This document shows, piece after piece, positions 43,034 to 52,342 of a stretch of DNA of 64,000 nt (its first letter is position 1; each line of letters begins with the position of its first letter). The notes beneath the pieces are model-generated. The model was not told the DNA's origin. It did no database searches and saw nothing but the letters and a program-made list of their open reading frames with translations. The stretch spans positions 434,001 to 498,000 of the forward strand of contig NZ_CP085337.1 of the NCBI RefSeq assembly GCF_020618475.1. The letters are read 5' to 3'. The translations under genes were made by a program, and so were the position numbers. The stretch is from Haladaptatus halobius (GTDB taxonomy: Archaea; Halobacteriota; Halobacteria; Halobacteriales; Haladaptataceae).

Positions 43034-43984
43034 ATGTCAGTACAAACAGAACAGCTGCCGGAACGTGCTCATGACGTACTAGCAGCCATTACAGGACGCT
43101 TAGAGCCGATTCTAAATACGCCAATTACGTGGATTCTCCCAGCGATATTGTTCCTGCTGACCTTCCGACTTTATCCGCTTCTCGAGGCGATTCGGATGAG
43201 CTTTACGAATATGAGCCTCATGAACCCTGAGAACTACCAATATGTCGGATTAGAAGCCTTTCAGCAAGTTATTTCGTCACCGTCGTTTTGGACGATGGCA
43301 AAGGTGACGGTCATTTTTGTCGCTATTAGCGTTATTCTCCAGATTATTTTGGGAATGATACTCGCCCTCGCGATCAACTATGGCGTTAAAAAGCATCTAT
43401 ATGGAAGTGTATCGACTCGTGTTGCAGTGCTATCTGCATGGGTCATTCCAGGTATTGTAATTGGTATTCTCTGGAAGATCATGCTCATCGAGACGAATTA
43501 TGGAATCGTGAACTACTTTCTCGTACAATCTGGATTTCATGTCGTCTCATTTCTGTCCGACCCACAGATGGCACTCCTCTCAACGATTGCTGCCAATACG
43601 TGGCGAGGGACAGCATTTTCGATGATTATGCTATATGCTGGTCTTCAACAAGTGCCCCAACATTTGTACGACGCAGCGAGAGTGGACGGGGCAAGAGCGC
43701 TACAGCGCTTCCGGTACGTCACCCTACCACAAATAAAGCCGGTCGTGTTCATCAATCTCGTCCTAATCACTATCTATACGCTCAATACCTTCGATATGAT
43801 AATGAGCCTCACAGGAGGTGGTCCTGGACACGCAACCGAGGTGCTTGCCCTCTTCATGTATTTTGAAGGGTTCAATCGATTCAATCTGGGGCAAGCTGCT
43901 GCAGTAGCAGTTATGATGTTGCTGGTAAACGTCGTGATGACGATTATCTATATGCGCTTGTTCATTGACGAGGAGGAGTTCTGA
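43034..43984 (+). CDS. Sugar ABC transporter permease (MalF/UgpA type)
   Basis: A 316-residue protein with six membrane helices from WILPAILFLLTFRLYPLLEA onward. The cytoplasmic EAA loop is LYDAARVDGARALQRFRYVT (EAA-type motif with the conserved Gly), followed by LPQIKPVVFINLVLITIYTL. It forms the channel with the next permease. Its stop is 1 base from the next gene's start codon. Length and motifs are normal for the family. Confidence 0.93.
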   Translation: MSVQTEQLPERAHDVLAAITGRLEPILNTPITWILPAILFLLTFRLYPLLEAIRMSFTNMSLMNPENYQYVGLEAFQQVISSPSFWTMAKVTVIFVAISVILQIILGMILALAINYGVKKHLYGSVSTRVAVLSAWVIPGIVIGILWKIMLIETNYGIVNYFLVQSGFHVVSFLSDPQMALLSTIAANTWRGTAFSMIMLYAGLQQVPQHLYDAARVDGARALQRFRYVTLPQIKPVVFINLVLITIYTLNTFDMIMSLTGGGPGHATEVLALFMYFEGFNRFNLGQAAAVAVMMLLVNVVMTIIYMRLFIDEEEF

Positions 43985-43985
43985 A

Positions 43986-44846
43986 ATGAGTACAGAAACT
44001 CGGATACACTCGGCTGTCGACGAACTATCGACTTACACTACAATCACCTATATTGTGTTCGCTGTCGGGATGGTTTTCTTCTTGTTCCCAGTTTTCTGGG
44101 TAATCTCGATGAGCATTCGCCTTCCTGGTGAAGTGCTCACCTACCCAGTGCAGCTAATTCCTCAGCAAATCACGTTCGAGCCGTATCGACAGGTGCTACA
44201 AGATTCGTCGATGGTGACCTGGATCTTTAACTCACTGAAAATTGCCGTGTTGGAGGTAATCGGTATCATCCTTATCGCAGTGCCTGCAGCGTACGCATTT
44301 TCCCGATTCGATTTCAGAGGGAGAAAACACGCCCTCTTTGCGATTCTCTTGTTCCAGATGATCTCACCGGTTGTCATCGTAATTCCGCTCTACAATATGA
44401 TGGCGCAGTTGAACCTGCTCAATAAACACTTTGGACTCATCCTGTTGTACATCGGTCTGCAAGTACCATTCTCGATATGGCTTTTAAAGAGCTACTTCGA
44501 TACAATTCCATCCGGACTCGATGAAGCAGCACGTGTTGATGGTTGCAATAGGTTACAAACACTGATCTACATCCTCCTACCATCAATGGGTCCAGGTATC
44601 GCAGTGGTGGCCATTTTCAACTTCGTCTTTTCGTGGGCAGAGTTCGTAATGGCATTTACCGTTCTTGGAGAGTCAGAGCTCTATACAGTCTCCATCGGCC
44701 TATTTTCCTTCCAAGGTCAATACTCGACAGACTGGAGAGTGATCTCCGCAGCCAGTGTTATTGCGATGTTACCACTACTGATCATGTTCATCGGGTTACA
44801 GCGGTACTTTGTCAAGGGCCTTGTAGAGGGAGCAATCAAAGGATGA
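43986..44846 (+). CDS. Sugar ABC transporter permease (MalG/UgpE type)
   Basis: A 286-residue protein from ATG 43986. Six helices: TTITYIVFAVGMVFFLFPVF, then the EAA-loop LDEAARVDGCNRLQTLIYIL and LPSMGPGIAVVAIFNFVFSW, and the final VIAMLPLLIMFIGLQRYFVK with GLVEGAIKG at the end, a classical MalG terminus. It pairs with the preceding permease. Confidence 0.93.
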   Translation: MSTETRIHSAVDELSTYTTITYIVFAVGMVFFLFPVFWVISMSIRLPGEVLTYPVQLIPQQITFEPYRQVLQDSSMVTWIFNSLKIAVLEVIGIILIAVPAAYAFSRFDFRGRKHALFAILLFQMISPVVIVIPLYNMMAQLNLLNKHFGLILLYIGLQVPFSIWLLKSYFDTIPSGLDEAARVDGCNRLQTLIYILLPSMGPGIAVVAIFNFVFSWAEFVMAFTVLGESELYTVSIGLFSFQGQYSTDWRVISAASVIAMLPLLIMFIGLQRYFVKGLVEGAIKG

Positions 44847-44927
44847 ATTCCGAACCGTTCACTCCTACGAGTAGCAACGATTCGCAAATCGATCACAAAA
44901 ATCAGAAGCCAAAGTAGACGAAAGATA

Positions 44928-46076
44928 ATGTCAACAATAGAAATCGACCACCTGACGAAGAAGTATCAAAGTACCAGTGATAATGGAATTGTTGCAGTGG
45001 ATGATCTCAATATCAAACTCGCCGATGGAGAATTTCTCGTCTTAGTTGGCCCTTCGGGGTGTGGTAAATCAACCACACTCCGTTGTATGGCGGGTCTCGA
45101 ACCGGTGACAAAAGGTCAAGTTCGTTTCGGTGGTGAAAACGTCACCGATCAAACTCCCGAAGAACGCAACATCGCAATGGTGTTCCAGAACTATGCATTG
45201 TATCCAAATATGACGGCAGAACAGAATATAGGATTTGGGTTGAAAATGACGACAGATCTCTCGAAGGAGGAACGAACCAAGCGCGTACAAGAAACTGCCA
45301 AAATGCTCGACATAGAGGATCTGTTGGACGACAAACCTAAAGAACTATCAGGTGGGCAACAGCAGCGAGTAGCACTCGGGCGTGCAATCGTCCGCGAGCC
45401 GGAAGTGTTCTTGATGGACGAACCGCTCTCGAATTTAGACGCCAAACTCCGAACGACTATGCGGACAGAAATCCAACAGTTGCAGTCGGAACTCGGGATA
45501 ACGACAGTGTACGTCACCCACGATCAAACTGAAGCAATGACGATGGGTGATCGCATCGCTGTTCTGGACGGTGGTCAACTACAGCAAGTCGGAACGCCAC
45601 TCGAATGCTATTATGAGCCGGAAAATCTGTTCGTAGCAAACTTTATTGGCGAACCATCGATGAACTTGTTCCCTCTTGAGGTGAATGGGGACGAACTGGT
45701 CGGAAACGAAGTCAATTATCGCCTTTCAGATCGCCTTCGAGAAGCAATTGCAGGTTATCGCCATGTCACGCTCGGGATTCGCCCAGAGGACATTGAAATC
45801 GTGGAAACGGAAGATCTCAACACGTTCGCCGGTACCATCCAGGTGGTTGAACCAATGGGTGACCAAAACTTCCTTCATCTCACTGTTGGAGGACAAGAAG
45901 TGACGGCTGCAGTTCCGGGTGAATATGAGGCCAAGGAAGGTGCGAGAGTATCACTCAAATTCCCTGAAGATAGCATTCATATATTTGCCACGGATACTGG
46001 AGAGGCGCTTCTCAACTGTAAGCGTCATAGTACACAACTCCCGACGATTACGAACACGGGAGGTGAAACTGCATGA
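44928..46076 (+). CDS. Sugar ABC transporter ATPase (MalK/UgpC type)
   Basis: A 382-residue ATPase with Walker A VGPSGCGKSTTLRCMAGLEP, Q-loop AMVFQNYALYPNM, signature LSGGQQQRVALGRAIV, Walker B EVFLMDEPLSNLDAKLRT and H-loop YVTHDQTEAM. After residue 235 comes the MalK-type TOBE regulatory domain (PSMNLFPLEVNG, VTLGIRPEDIEIVE). Its stop overlaps the oxidoreductase start (46073-46076). It energises the importer. Confidence 0.95.
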   Translation: MSTIEIDHLTKKYQSTSDNGIVAVDDLNIKLADGEFLVLVGPSGCGKSTTLRCMAGLEPVTKGQVRFGGENVTDQTPEERNIAMVFQNYALYPNMTAEQNIGFGLKMTTDLSKEERTKRVQETAKMLDIEDLLDDKPKELSGGQQQRVALGRAIVREPEVFLMDEPLSNLDAKLRTTMRTEIQQLQSELGITTVYVTHDQTEAMTMGDRIAVLDGGQLQQVGTPLECYYEPENLFVANFIGEPSMNLFPLEVNGDELVGNEVNYRLSDRLREAIAGYRHVTLGIRPEDIEIVETEDLNTFAGTIQVVEPMGDQNFLHLTVGGQEVTAAVPGEYEAKEGARVSLKFPEDSIHIFATDTGEALLNCKRHSTQLPTITNTGGETA

Positions 46077-47098
46077 CTGTCAAACTTGCTGCGATCGGAC
46101 TTGGGCAGCTCTGCAGGTACGAATTAGATACCTACAATGAAATGGATGGCGTCGAAATTGTCACTGGAGCTGACATTGCTTCGAATGGTCGTGACCAATT
46201 CAAAGAACGGTTCAATGTTCCCGTGTATGAGGACTATGAGACGATGCTTCGAGAACATGCATCCCAACTCGATGCAGTCAACATTGTCACTCCTCACACA
46301 CTTCATTACGAACAGGCGATGGCCTGTTTGGAGAATGATCTCCATGTCTTTCTTGAAAAACCATTAGTGACGGATGCCAAGGACGCACAAAATCTCGTCA
46401 TTGCTGCTCAACGGCGTGATAGAGTGCTTGTCGTTGGGTATCAGCGGCATTATCATCCGGTCTATTCAAAGATCAAGGGGATAATCGATAGTGGAAAACT
46501 TGGAGAAGTTCACACCGTTTCCTGTTATATGGGACAGAACTGGATTCGAAAATTCCCTGATGCCTGGCGAACTGATCCTGCCCTCTCAGGAGGTGGTCAG
46601 TTATATGACTCCGGGTCACATCTCATCGATACCCTCCTTTGGACGACAGGAACGACACCCGTTTCTGTCTCCGCTGTGATGGACTATGAAGAACATAGTG
46701 TTGATGTAAACAGTTCGTTAGCAGTCGAACTCAAGCGCAATGGTCGACCAGTAACAGCTAGCGTCACCGTCACTGCAGATGGTGTCCAAGACCCGGATAC
46801 CTATGAGGGACTTAACATATGGGGAACGAAGGGACGCCTGACTTACGGACAGGATGTCTTGACTGTAACTCAACGAGGAGAGTCACCAGAGAAGATACCT
46901 ATCGATGGCAAAACCGACTTTCAAACACTATTGACGAAGAAATTGCAGGATTTCATCGAAGCAGTCCGTGGTGAACACCCACCAACGGTTCCAGGATCCT
47001 TTGGACAAATTGTTGTTGCATTGACTGAAGCTGCGTACGAGGCCCACAAGACTAAATCTGTTGTAGATGTGCGCCCCTACCTTAATCCAAATTCTTAA
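46073..47098 (+). CDS. Gfo/Idh/MocA-family oxidoreductase
   Basis: A 341-residue NAD(P)-dependent protein. The Rossmann half has VKLAAIGLGQLCRYELDTYN (atypical loop after the Gly), the LDAVNIVTPHTLHYEQAMAC motif, and HVFLEKPLVTDAKDAQNLVI (Glu95-Lys96-Pro97, catalytic Lys). The C-terminal sandwich has GGGQLYDSGSHLIDTLLWTT, the dimer/substrate strand. These enzymes oxidise or isomerise sugars. Coupled (ATGA overlap) to the ABC ATPase, it probably processes the imported sugar. Confidence 0.9.
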   Translation: MTVKLAAIGLGQLCRYELDTYNEMDGVEIVTGADIASNGRDQFKERFNVPVYEDYETMLREHASQLDAVNIVTPHTLHYEQAMACLENDLHVFLEKPLVTDAKDAQNLVIAAQRRDRVLVVGYQRHYHPVYSKIKGIIDSGKLGEVHTVSCYMGQNWIRKFPDAWRTDPALSGGGQLYDSGSHLIDTLLWTTGTTPVSVSAVMDYEEHSVDVNSSLAVELKRNGRPVTASVTVTADGVQDPDTYEGLNIWGTKGRLTYGQDVLTVTQRGESPEKIPIDGKTDFQTLLTKKLQDFIEAVRGEHPPTVPGSFGQIVVALTEAAYEAHKTKSVVDVRPYLNPNS

Positions 47099-47589
47099 AT
47101 TTTAGTATAATATCCCCTTTTAGCTGAATTGCAGGTGGGTAAGCCCTCTTCCTCAACGAACGACCGAAGAGAGTGAGTAGTACGGATACACCCGCCGTCT
47201 TTGGTCATTTTCACTGAACGGCAAAGCCTTACTACCGTCGCTGTCGTCCGGGGTAGTAAGACACTCACTCCAATGCGTCCGGTGTTCAAACGCGACAAAA
47301 AGCGTGCATCGGTCGCGGCAGTCGAGTGTCCATCCGGTAGGAGTGGGACACTCCGAACCCCCTGTTAAGGGAAATCGCCTGCGGAGTCTGGAACCGCTGT
47401 GGAAACGGTTTCTGCACGTTCTGACACAGAAACAGGAAACTCCCACCTCAACAACTGAGGGCTGGGTAAGCCCGAACGCGGTAGGTGGGAGTAGTTCACA
47501 AGGTGTATTCTATATCGGAACTGGGTTGTCCGCTTCTAATCCACTAGTGAGAAACCTTCATCAGGTGACCAGGTTCGCATCACGACGAC
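47099..47589. other. Intergenic stretch holding mini-element D
   Basis: About 490 bases. It starts with AT-rich flanking DNA, continues through mini-element D (47129-47501), and ends in DNA with no gene. No operon terminator is obvious directly after the oxidoreductase stop. Confidence 0.45.
47129..47501 (+). mobile_element. TnpB-derived mini-element D (about 370 bases)
   Basis: Left end GCAGGTGGGTAAGCCC, then CACCCGCCGTCTTTGGTCAT. Right end outer stem CTCCCACCT/AGGTGGGAG (perfect 9 bp) with inner GGGCTGGGTAAGCCC, followed by TAGTTCACA. It is highly similar to C for most of its length, including ACTCACTCCAATGCGT and CAAACGCGACAAAAAGCGTG, but has lost about 50 bases near position 47395. It holds the same truncated TnpB 3' end. 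Confidence 0.7.
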
Positions 47590-47874
47590 CGAGCTGACGT
47601 CGCCAAGACGAATGACGTGATGGTTGCACAACTCGGCTATCGCGAAGTCGCGACCCACTACGGCTATGCGTACAAGAACGACAGCTATCGCGTCATGGAG
47701 AAGATAACCGAGCGCGTTTCCGGTGTAAGTTACAAGATGTCGCGGACGTTGGCGGTCGATGACGCGATTGGCTTTCGGAGCATCCGCCTACATTCGAGCG
47801 CAGAGCAATACAGTTCGAATCCGCCGAAATTGCTTCGGACGAACCGATCGCTACCGCACTACAAACAGCAATGA
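47590..47874 (+). pseudogene. Fragment of an unknown gene (copy 1 of 2)
   Basis: A frame with SVGYREVATHYGYAYKNDSY-like content: VAQLGYREVATHYGYAYKND, then SYRVMEKITERVSGVSYKMS and RTLAVDDAI. The middle matches residues of the 54.63-54.98 kb fragment at roughly three of four bases over about 190 bases, so both derive from one gene family. After VDDAI the two diverge and this copy loses coding character. The family is not recognised. Confidence 0.5.
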
Positions 47875-47974
47875 GAAACACGAGGACTGAACGACACGGA
47901 GCCACGCGGAGCAACGTACGGGACCGATTCGCGCCACTACATCGCCGCCGGAATTCCAACTATCTTTCATCAGC

Positions 47975-48018
47975 GAGAGAATCCCGCTGTTTACGGCGGG
48001 CGAGGATGTCACCAAACA
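47975..48018 (+). repeat. Solo right end of a TnpB-type element (F)
   Basis: CCCGCTGTTTACGGCGGG (47983-48000), an imperfect hairpin, followed by CGAGGATGTCACC, similar to the tail of the right ends at 24.3 and 36.1 kb. No left end is close by. Confidence 0.45.
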
Positions 48019-48127
48019 AGCCCACTTCCCGAACGAAACTATAGAATGGCTGGATGTCCTGACGGCGACGGCGGTGCTCGCAGACGCTACCGTGGAATTT
48101 CTATCAACAGGTATGATTGAGGCGTGA
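48008..48127 (+). pseudogene. C-terminal remnant of an unknown gene
   Basis: A frame that opens inside the element end and closes at TGA 48127: HFPNETIEWLDVLTATAVLA, then DATVEFLSTGMIEA. It has the feel of a real C-terminal helix pair, with no start codon of its own. It is probably a gene beheaded by the insertion or its excision. Confidence 0.4.
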
Positions 48128-48255
48128 GCTGTCTCGTCGCTCGGCCGTAAAACCATGGCGTTGTGTCTTCACTCTTCGCTCACGTTGTTCATTTGTGAAG
48201 GGAACGACCGCCAGCGTTCGGTAGTCGCAGCGGAATCAAACTGTAGATGGGGGAT

Positions 48256-49089
48256 TCATCGCCGGGTGAGTAGTTCCACTCGCGTTAGTGAGACGGCGAT
48301 GAGAACGAGTGAGACGGCGAGAAGGAGGAAGACGACGCTGATGACATTTACTTCTGGTGTCACGTTATAGCGGATTTGATTCCAGATATAAATGGGTAGC
48401 GTCGTGGTGGACGAATCCTTGACGAAGTAGGTGTAAACGAATTCGTTGAACGAGAGCGTGAATGCCAGCAATCCACCCGCGATAATGCCGGGGAGAACAC
48501 TTGGGAGGGTCACCTGCCGAAACGTTTCGATCTCATTCGCTCCAAGGTCCTTCGACGCTTCCTCGAGCTGTCGGTCGAAGGTCAGGAACGTCGGTAGGAT
48601 GACGAGCGTCGCGAACGGAATCGTTCGGATAACGTGCGCGAGGACAATCGACCAGTACCCTTCCTGGAAGTTGATTGCACCGAAGAACAATACCATCGCG
48701 ATTCCGGTGACGACGAGGGGAACGACGATAGGAAGCGTCGCAAGCAACTGGAGGACATTTTTTCCGGGGAAGGCGAATCGGTCGACGGCATACGCGATCA
48801 ACGTTGCGAGAACAACACTAATGAGCGATGCGACGATGCTTATTTTCAGCGTCGTTACGATGGCGCTGATCGCAGCCTGGTTGTTCAAGAATGTAATGTA
48901 CCACTGGAAGGTGAGTTCCTTCGGCGGGAAAGCCAAGACGCCTCCCTTTGCGAAGGACATGAACACGAGAACGCCAATTGGAAGCCAAAGGAACAAAAAG
49001 ACGAGAATCATCGCAAGACGTCCCAAATGCGAGCCATATCGGTGGATGATTCGTTCGACGGGCCGAAGGATCCGATTCAGTTGATTCAT
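48256..49089 (-). CDS. ABC transporter permease (PotC-like)
   Basis: A 277-residue permease with six helices: GRLAMILVFLFLWLPIGVLV, FPPKELTFQWYITFLNNQAA (typical PotC loop), LISVVLATLIAYAVDRFAFP, then the EAA loop LEEASKDLGANEIETFRQVT and LPSVLPGIIAGGLLAFTLSF, NEFVYTYFVKDSSTTTLPIY. The motifs match the polyamine/putrescine-type permease II. It is the last gene of the operon and overlaps the preceding permease by 4 bases. Confidence 0.92.
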   Translation of the reverse strand: MNQLNRILRPVERIIHRYGSHLGRLAMILVFLFLWLPIGVLVFMSFAKGGVLAFPPKELTFQWYITFLNNQAAISAIVTTLKISIVASLISVVLATLIAYAVDRFAFPGKNVLQLLATLPIVVPLVVTGIAMVLFFGAINFQEGYWSIVLAHVIRTIPFATLVILPTFLTFDRQLEEASKDLGANEIETFRQVTLPSVLPGIIAGGLLAFTLSFNEFVYTYFVKDSSTTTLPIYIWNQIRYNVTPEVNVISVVFLLLAVSLVLIAVSLTRVELLTRR

Positions 49090-50009
49090 CGTGTGTCATC
49101 CCCCTGTGCAAGAAGGTTACCGCCGGCACGTGCACCGACGATGAGCAAGGTAACGACCAGAATCGTGACAATCATTCCAATTGCTGCACCAAACGGCCAG
49201 TTGAATGCAGATTTGAACTGTTCTTCTATCACCATCCCTATCATCACGTTACTGGTACCGCCGAGCAATCGCGGCGTGATGAACGAGCCGAAAGTGGGAA
49301 TGAAGACTAGGAGAATTCCAGTAATAACCCCGTTCGCAGTCGTCGGAAGCGTCACTGTGAAGAATGCCTTGAGCGGCCCAGCCCCGAGGTCTTTCGCTGC
49401 ATCGATGAGTGCGGGATCCATGTTCGTCAACGATGCGTAAAACGGTAAGACGGCGAGAGGAAGCCAAACGTATGCGAATCCGATCAGCACGGCCTCCTGA
49501 CTGTACAGTAACCCGACTGGTTTATCGACTACGTTCATCAGCAAAAGAACGGAGTCAAGCACGCCACCGCTTTGAAGAATGTTAATCCATGCGTACATTC
49601 GAATGATGTAACTTGTCCAGAACGGGAGAATCACGAGCAAGAGCAGGAACGTCGTATAACGAGTGAAGCGGACGATACTGTATGCGAGAGTGTACCCAAT
49701 GACGGTGACAATAGCCGTCACTTCGGTTGAAATGACCAAGCTTCGCCACACGACCGTCAAGTAGGTGTCCGACGTCAGGAACTGAGTATAGTTCTGGAGG
49801 GTGAACGGACCGTCGATCTGTCCCTGTCGAAATGAAATGATAAGCATCGACAGAAGAGGCAGTGCGAAAAACAGCGTGAGGACAGTGAGTGGCGGAGCGA
49901 CGATAAGCACTTTGTGGAGACGAGGGCGCTCTCGAAGATATCGTAGAAGACTCTGTATAGAACTCTCCGCCTCCGATGGCTCGTCCGAGCGTGTAGCATT
50001 TGCCATCAC
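49086..50009 (-). CDS. ABC transporter permease (PotB-like)
   Basis: A 307-residue permease: a charged cytoplasmic start, VLIVAPPLTVLTLFFALPLL helix, TVIGYTLAYSIVRFTRYTTF, VILPFWTSYIIRMYAWINIL, the EAA loop LIDAAKDLGAGPLKAFFTVT, and LPTTANGVITGILLVFIPTF. Permease I of a Pot-type importer. It overlaps both neighbouring genes by 4 bases (49086-49089, 50006-50009). Confidence 0.92.
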   Translation of the reverse strand: MMANATRSDEPSEAESSIQSLLRYLRERPRLHKVLIVAPPLTVLTLFFALPLLSMLIISFRQGQIDGPFTLQNYTQFLTSDTYLTVVWRSLVISTEVTAIVTVIGYTLAYSIVRFTRYTTFLLLLVILPFWTSYIIRMYAWINILQSGGVLDSVLLLMNVVDKPVGLLYSQEAVLIGFAYVWLPLAVLPFYASLTNMDPALIDAAKDLGAGPLKAFFTVTLPTTANGVITGILLVFIPTFGSFITPRLLGGTSNVMIGMVIEEQFKSAFNWPFGAAIGMIVTILVVTLLIVGARAGGNLLAQGDDTR

Positions 50010-51097
50010 ACAACCTCCTGTGGTGGTGTTTCCTTGGCCGGGAAGATGTGCATGTCATCCGCATTCCAACCGACGATAACGTCGTCATCGACCGCGAATT
50101 TTTGACCCCGGACATTCGCGGTCAGCCGTCCCCACGGAGTTTCTATTACGTAGACGACATCACTCCCTTGGTAACTTCGCTCCCGAACCGTTCCTTTCGT
50201 TTCGAGGTGGTGGTTCTCGGTATCAGCGTTCGATACCGTCACTTTATGCGGACGAACGCAGACACGTACTTTGTCACCGGACGAAACGGGTGACGACCCA
50301 TTGTGAGCGAATGAAACGCGCTCTGACTGAACTTCGACTGTGATTTCGGTTTCAGTTGTCTCGATTACGACGGCCGGTACCTGGTTGACATCGCCGATAA
50401 AATCCGCGACGAACGCCGATTCTGGCGTTTCGTATAGACTTTCGGCCGAACCTATCTGTTCAATTTCGCCGTCGTTCAGTACGACGAGTCGATCCGAGAC
50501 GGACAGAGCCACCTCCTGGTCGTGCGTCACGTAGAGGAACGTCGTTCCCGTCTCGGACTGAATCCGCTGGAGTTCCGCTTGCATGTGCTGCCGAAGTTTC
50601 CTATCGAGCGACGAAAGAGGTTCATCGAACAGGACCAACTCTGGTTCATTGACGAGCGCACGTGCGAGAGCGACGCGTTGTTGTTCACCACCACTCAGTT
50701 CGTTAGGGGAGCGGGAACCGTATCCGTCCAAGTGAACCATCTGGAGCATTTTTTTGGTTCGCTCTGCGCGTTTGGCTTTCTTCACTCCAGTCTGCTTGAG
50801 ACCGTACCCAATGTTTTCTGCGACCGTCAGATGAGGGAAGAGGGCAAGGTTCTGAAACACCATGTTGATGTCCCGTTCGAACGGTGGCACGCCGATAAGT
50901 TCACTCGTATTGAGTCGAATTGACCCATCGGTCGGCGTTTCGAATCCGGCAATCATTCGCAGTATCGTCGATTTCCCTGAGCCGCTCGGACCGATGATCG
51001 AGACGAATTCACCGTCTGAAACATCGAATGAAACGTCCTGAACCGCGGTGACGTCGTCGAACTTTTTGGTCAAGTTTTCGACAGTGAGTAGTGACAT
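50006..51097 (-). CDS. ABC transporter ATPase (PotA-like)
   Basis: A 363-residue ATPase with Walker A SIIGPSGSGKSTILRMIAGF, Q-loop INMVFQNLALFPHL, signature LSGGEQQRVALARALV, Walker B ELVLFDEPLSSLDRKL and H-loop YVTHDQEVALSVSD. A C-terminal TOBE-type domain follows (NQVPAVVIETTETEITVEVQ). It energises uptake. It starts 6 bases after the binding-protein stop and is translationally coupled to the permease. Confidence 0.95.
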   Translation of the reverse strand: MSLLTVENLTKKFDDVTAVQDVSFDVSDGEFVSIIGPSGSGKSTILRMIAGFETPTDGSIRLNTSELIGVPPFERDINMVFQNLALFPHLTVAENIGYGLKQTGVKKAKRAERTKKMLQMVHLDGYGSRSPNELSGGEQQRVALARALVNEPELVLFDEPLSSLDRKLRQHMQAELQRIQSETGTTFLYVTHDQEVALSVSDRLVVLNDGEIEQIGSAESLYETPESAFVADFIGDVNQVPAVVIETTETEITVEVQSERVSFAHNGSSPVSSGDKVRVCVRPHKVTVSNADTENHHLETKGTVRERSYQGSDVVYVIETPWGRLTANVRGQKFAVDDDVIVGWNADDMHIFPAKETPPQEVV

Positions 51098-51102
51098 TGT
51101 AA

Positions 51103-52221
51103 TCAGGCTGATTTCACTGCCGTAAAAATTTCGCTATACTTGTCCCGAACTTTCTTGCTCAGCTGCTTCTGGAACACGAGCTTCCAACTATCGGGCCAGT
51201 TCGTGAACTCGCGCTGCTTTTGAGATAGTTGGTTGTCGATGTTCACGGCAGGCATGTAACCCATCTCAGTGAACAACTTTGCTGCGTGCTTTTTCTTGGA
51301 TGCCCAGTTGATGAACTGGAGGCTTGCCATCGTATGCGGTGCCCCTTTGGGGATTACAAACAAGTCGCTGGTGAACAACGCACCCTCTTTCGGGACGGTG
51401 TAGTTTACCGGCGCGTTCTCTCGGAATTTTGCGGAGTATGTACGCCCCATAGTCAGTGGGCCGGCAACGACCTCTTCGTTGACGAACATGCTCATTCCCT
51501 GCTGGTAGTCACTCCAGTAAGTGTTCAAGAGCGGCTTTTGCTGCTTGAGTACCTCCTCGATCTCCTTGAAATCGCTAGGGTTGATCGGATCTTGGCCAGT
51601 GTAGAGCGCGGCAATTTGGCAAGAAACGGTACTATTGTCCCACATCGTAATTTTACCCTTGTTTGCGTCATCCCAAAGGACATCCCACGACGATGGTGGC
51701 TTGTTGAAGTGATTCGTGTTGTAGGTCAGTGGATAGAGGACGATACTTTCCGGAACGCCGTACGTCTTTCCCCCCTTTTGGTATGTTCCAACCTCTTTCA
51801 TACGTTTGGTAATGTTCTTCCAAGACGGCATTTTCTCAACCGGCAGTGGATAGAGGAAGTCGTTTTCGATTGAGCGTTCGACCCAGTTAGCTGTCGCCGA
51901 AATATTATCTATTTCGGAATTTTCGCTTTGTAATTTCGAGTACCATTGGTTCGGTTTAGAGAAACCACTGTTCGTGATGTTGACGTCGAATTCCTTGCTA
52001 AAGGCCTTTTTTGCGTAGGCTGCCCAGTCGTCGTACCAATTCCACATGACGAGTTTGTTCTCTAAATCCTGTGGCGGCCAGGAGTTGATATCCATTGGTG
52101 CTTTTCCTGAGCTACCGTTGTTGCCACCGAGACACCCCGAAAGTGTCGATAAACTTGCCGCAGATCCAACACCAGCCGCCTTTATGAAGGTTCGCCTCCC
52201 AATCTTGGGATTATCTAGCAT
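51103..52221 (-). CDS. Pot-type substrate-binding lipoprotein
   Basis: About 372 residues from ATG 52221 (ATG 52227 is possible). Tat signal IGRRTFIKAAGVGSAAS and lipobox LSTLSGC (Cys29). The body is PotD/PotF-like: LVMWNWYDDWAAYAKKAFSK, WVERSIENDFLYPLPVEKMP, YGVPESIVLYPLTYNTNHFN, WDVLWDDANKGKITMWDNST, EEVVAGPLTMGRTYSAKFRE. The ligand (polyamine or similar small cation) is inferred from the family, not shown. First transport gene of the operon, downstream of the aminotransferase. Confidence 0.9.
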   Translation of the reverse strand: MLDNPKIGRRTFIKAAGVGSAASLSTLSGCLGGNNGSSGKAPMDINSWPPQDLENKLVMWNWYDDWAAYAKKAFSKEFDVNITNSGFSKPNQWYSKLQSENSEIDNISATANWVERSIENDFLYPLPVEKMPSWKNITKRMKEVGTYQKGGKTYGVPESIVLYPLTYNTNHFNKPPSSWDVLWDDANKGKITMWDNSTVSCQIAALYTGQDPINPSDFKEIEEVLKQQKPLLNTYWSDYQQGMSMFVNEEVVAGPLTMGRTYSAKFRENAPVNYTVPKEGALFTSDLFVIPKGAPHTMASLQFINWASKKKHAAKLFTEMGYMPAVNIDNQLSQKQREFTNWPDSWKLVFQKQLSKKVRDKYSEIFTAVKSA

Positions 52222-52342
52222 ATACACATCGTCAGAGAGTACTCACTTATACTGTCCGGTAAGGGTAAGCACTCTAATCAATCGTCCACTGCATAGGGGG
52301 TTTGCAGCAAATATATTGGCTGTATTTAACTCATTTGCCTTG

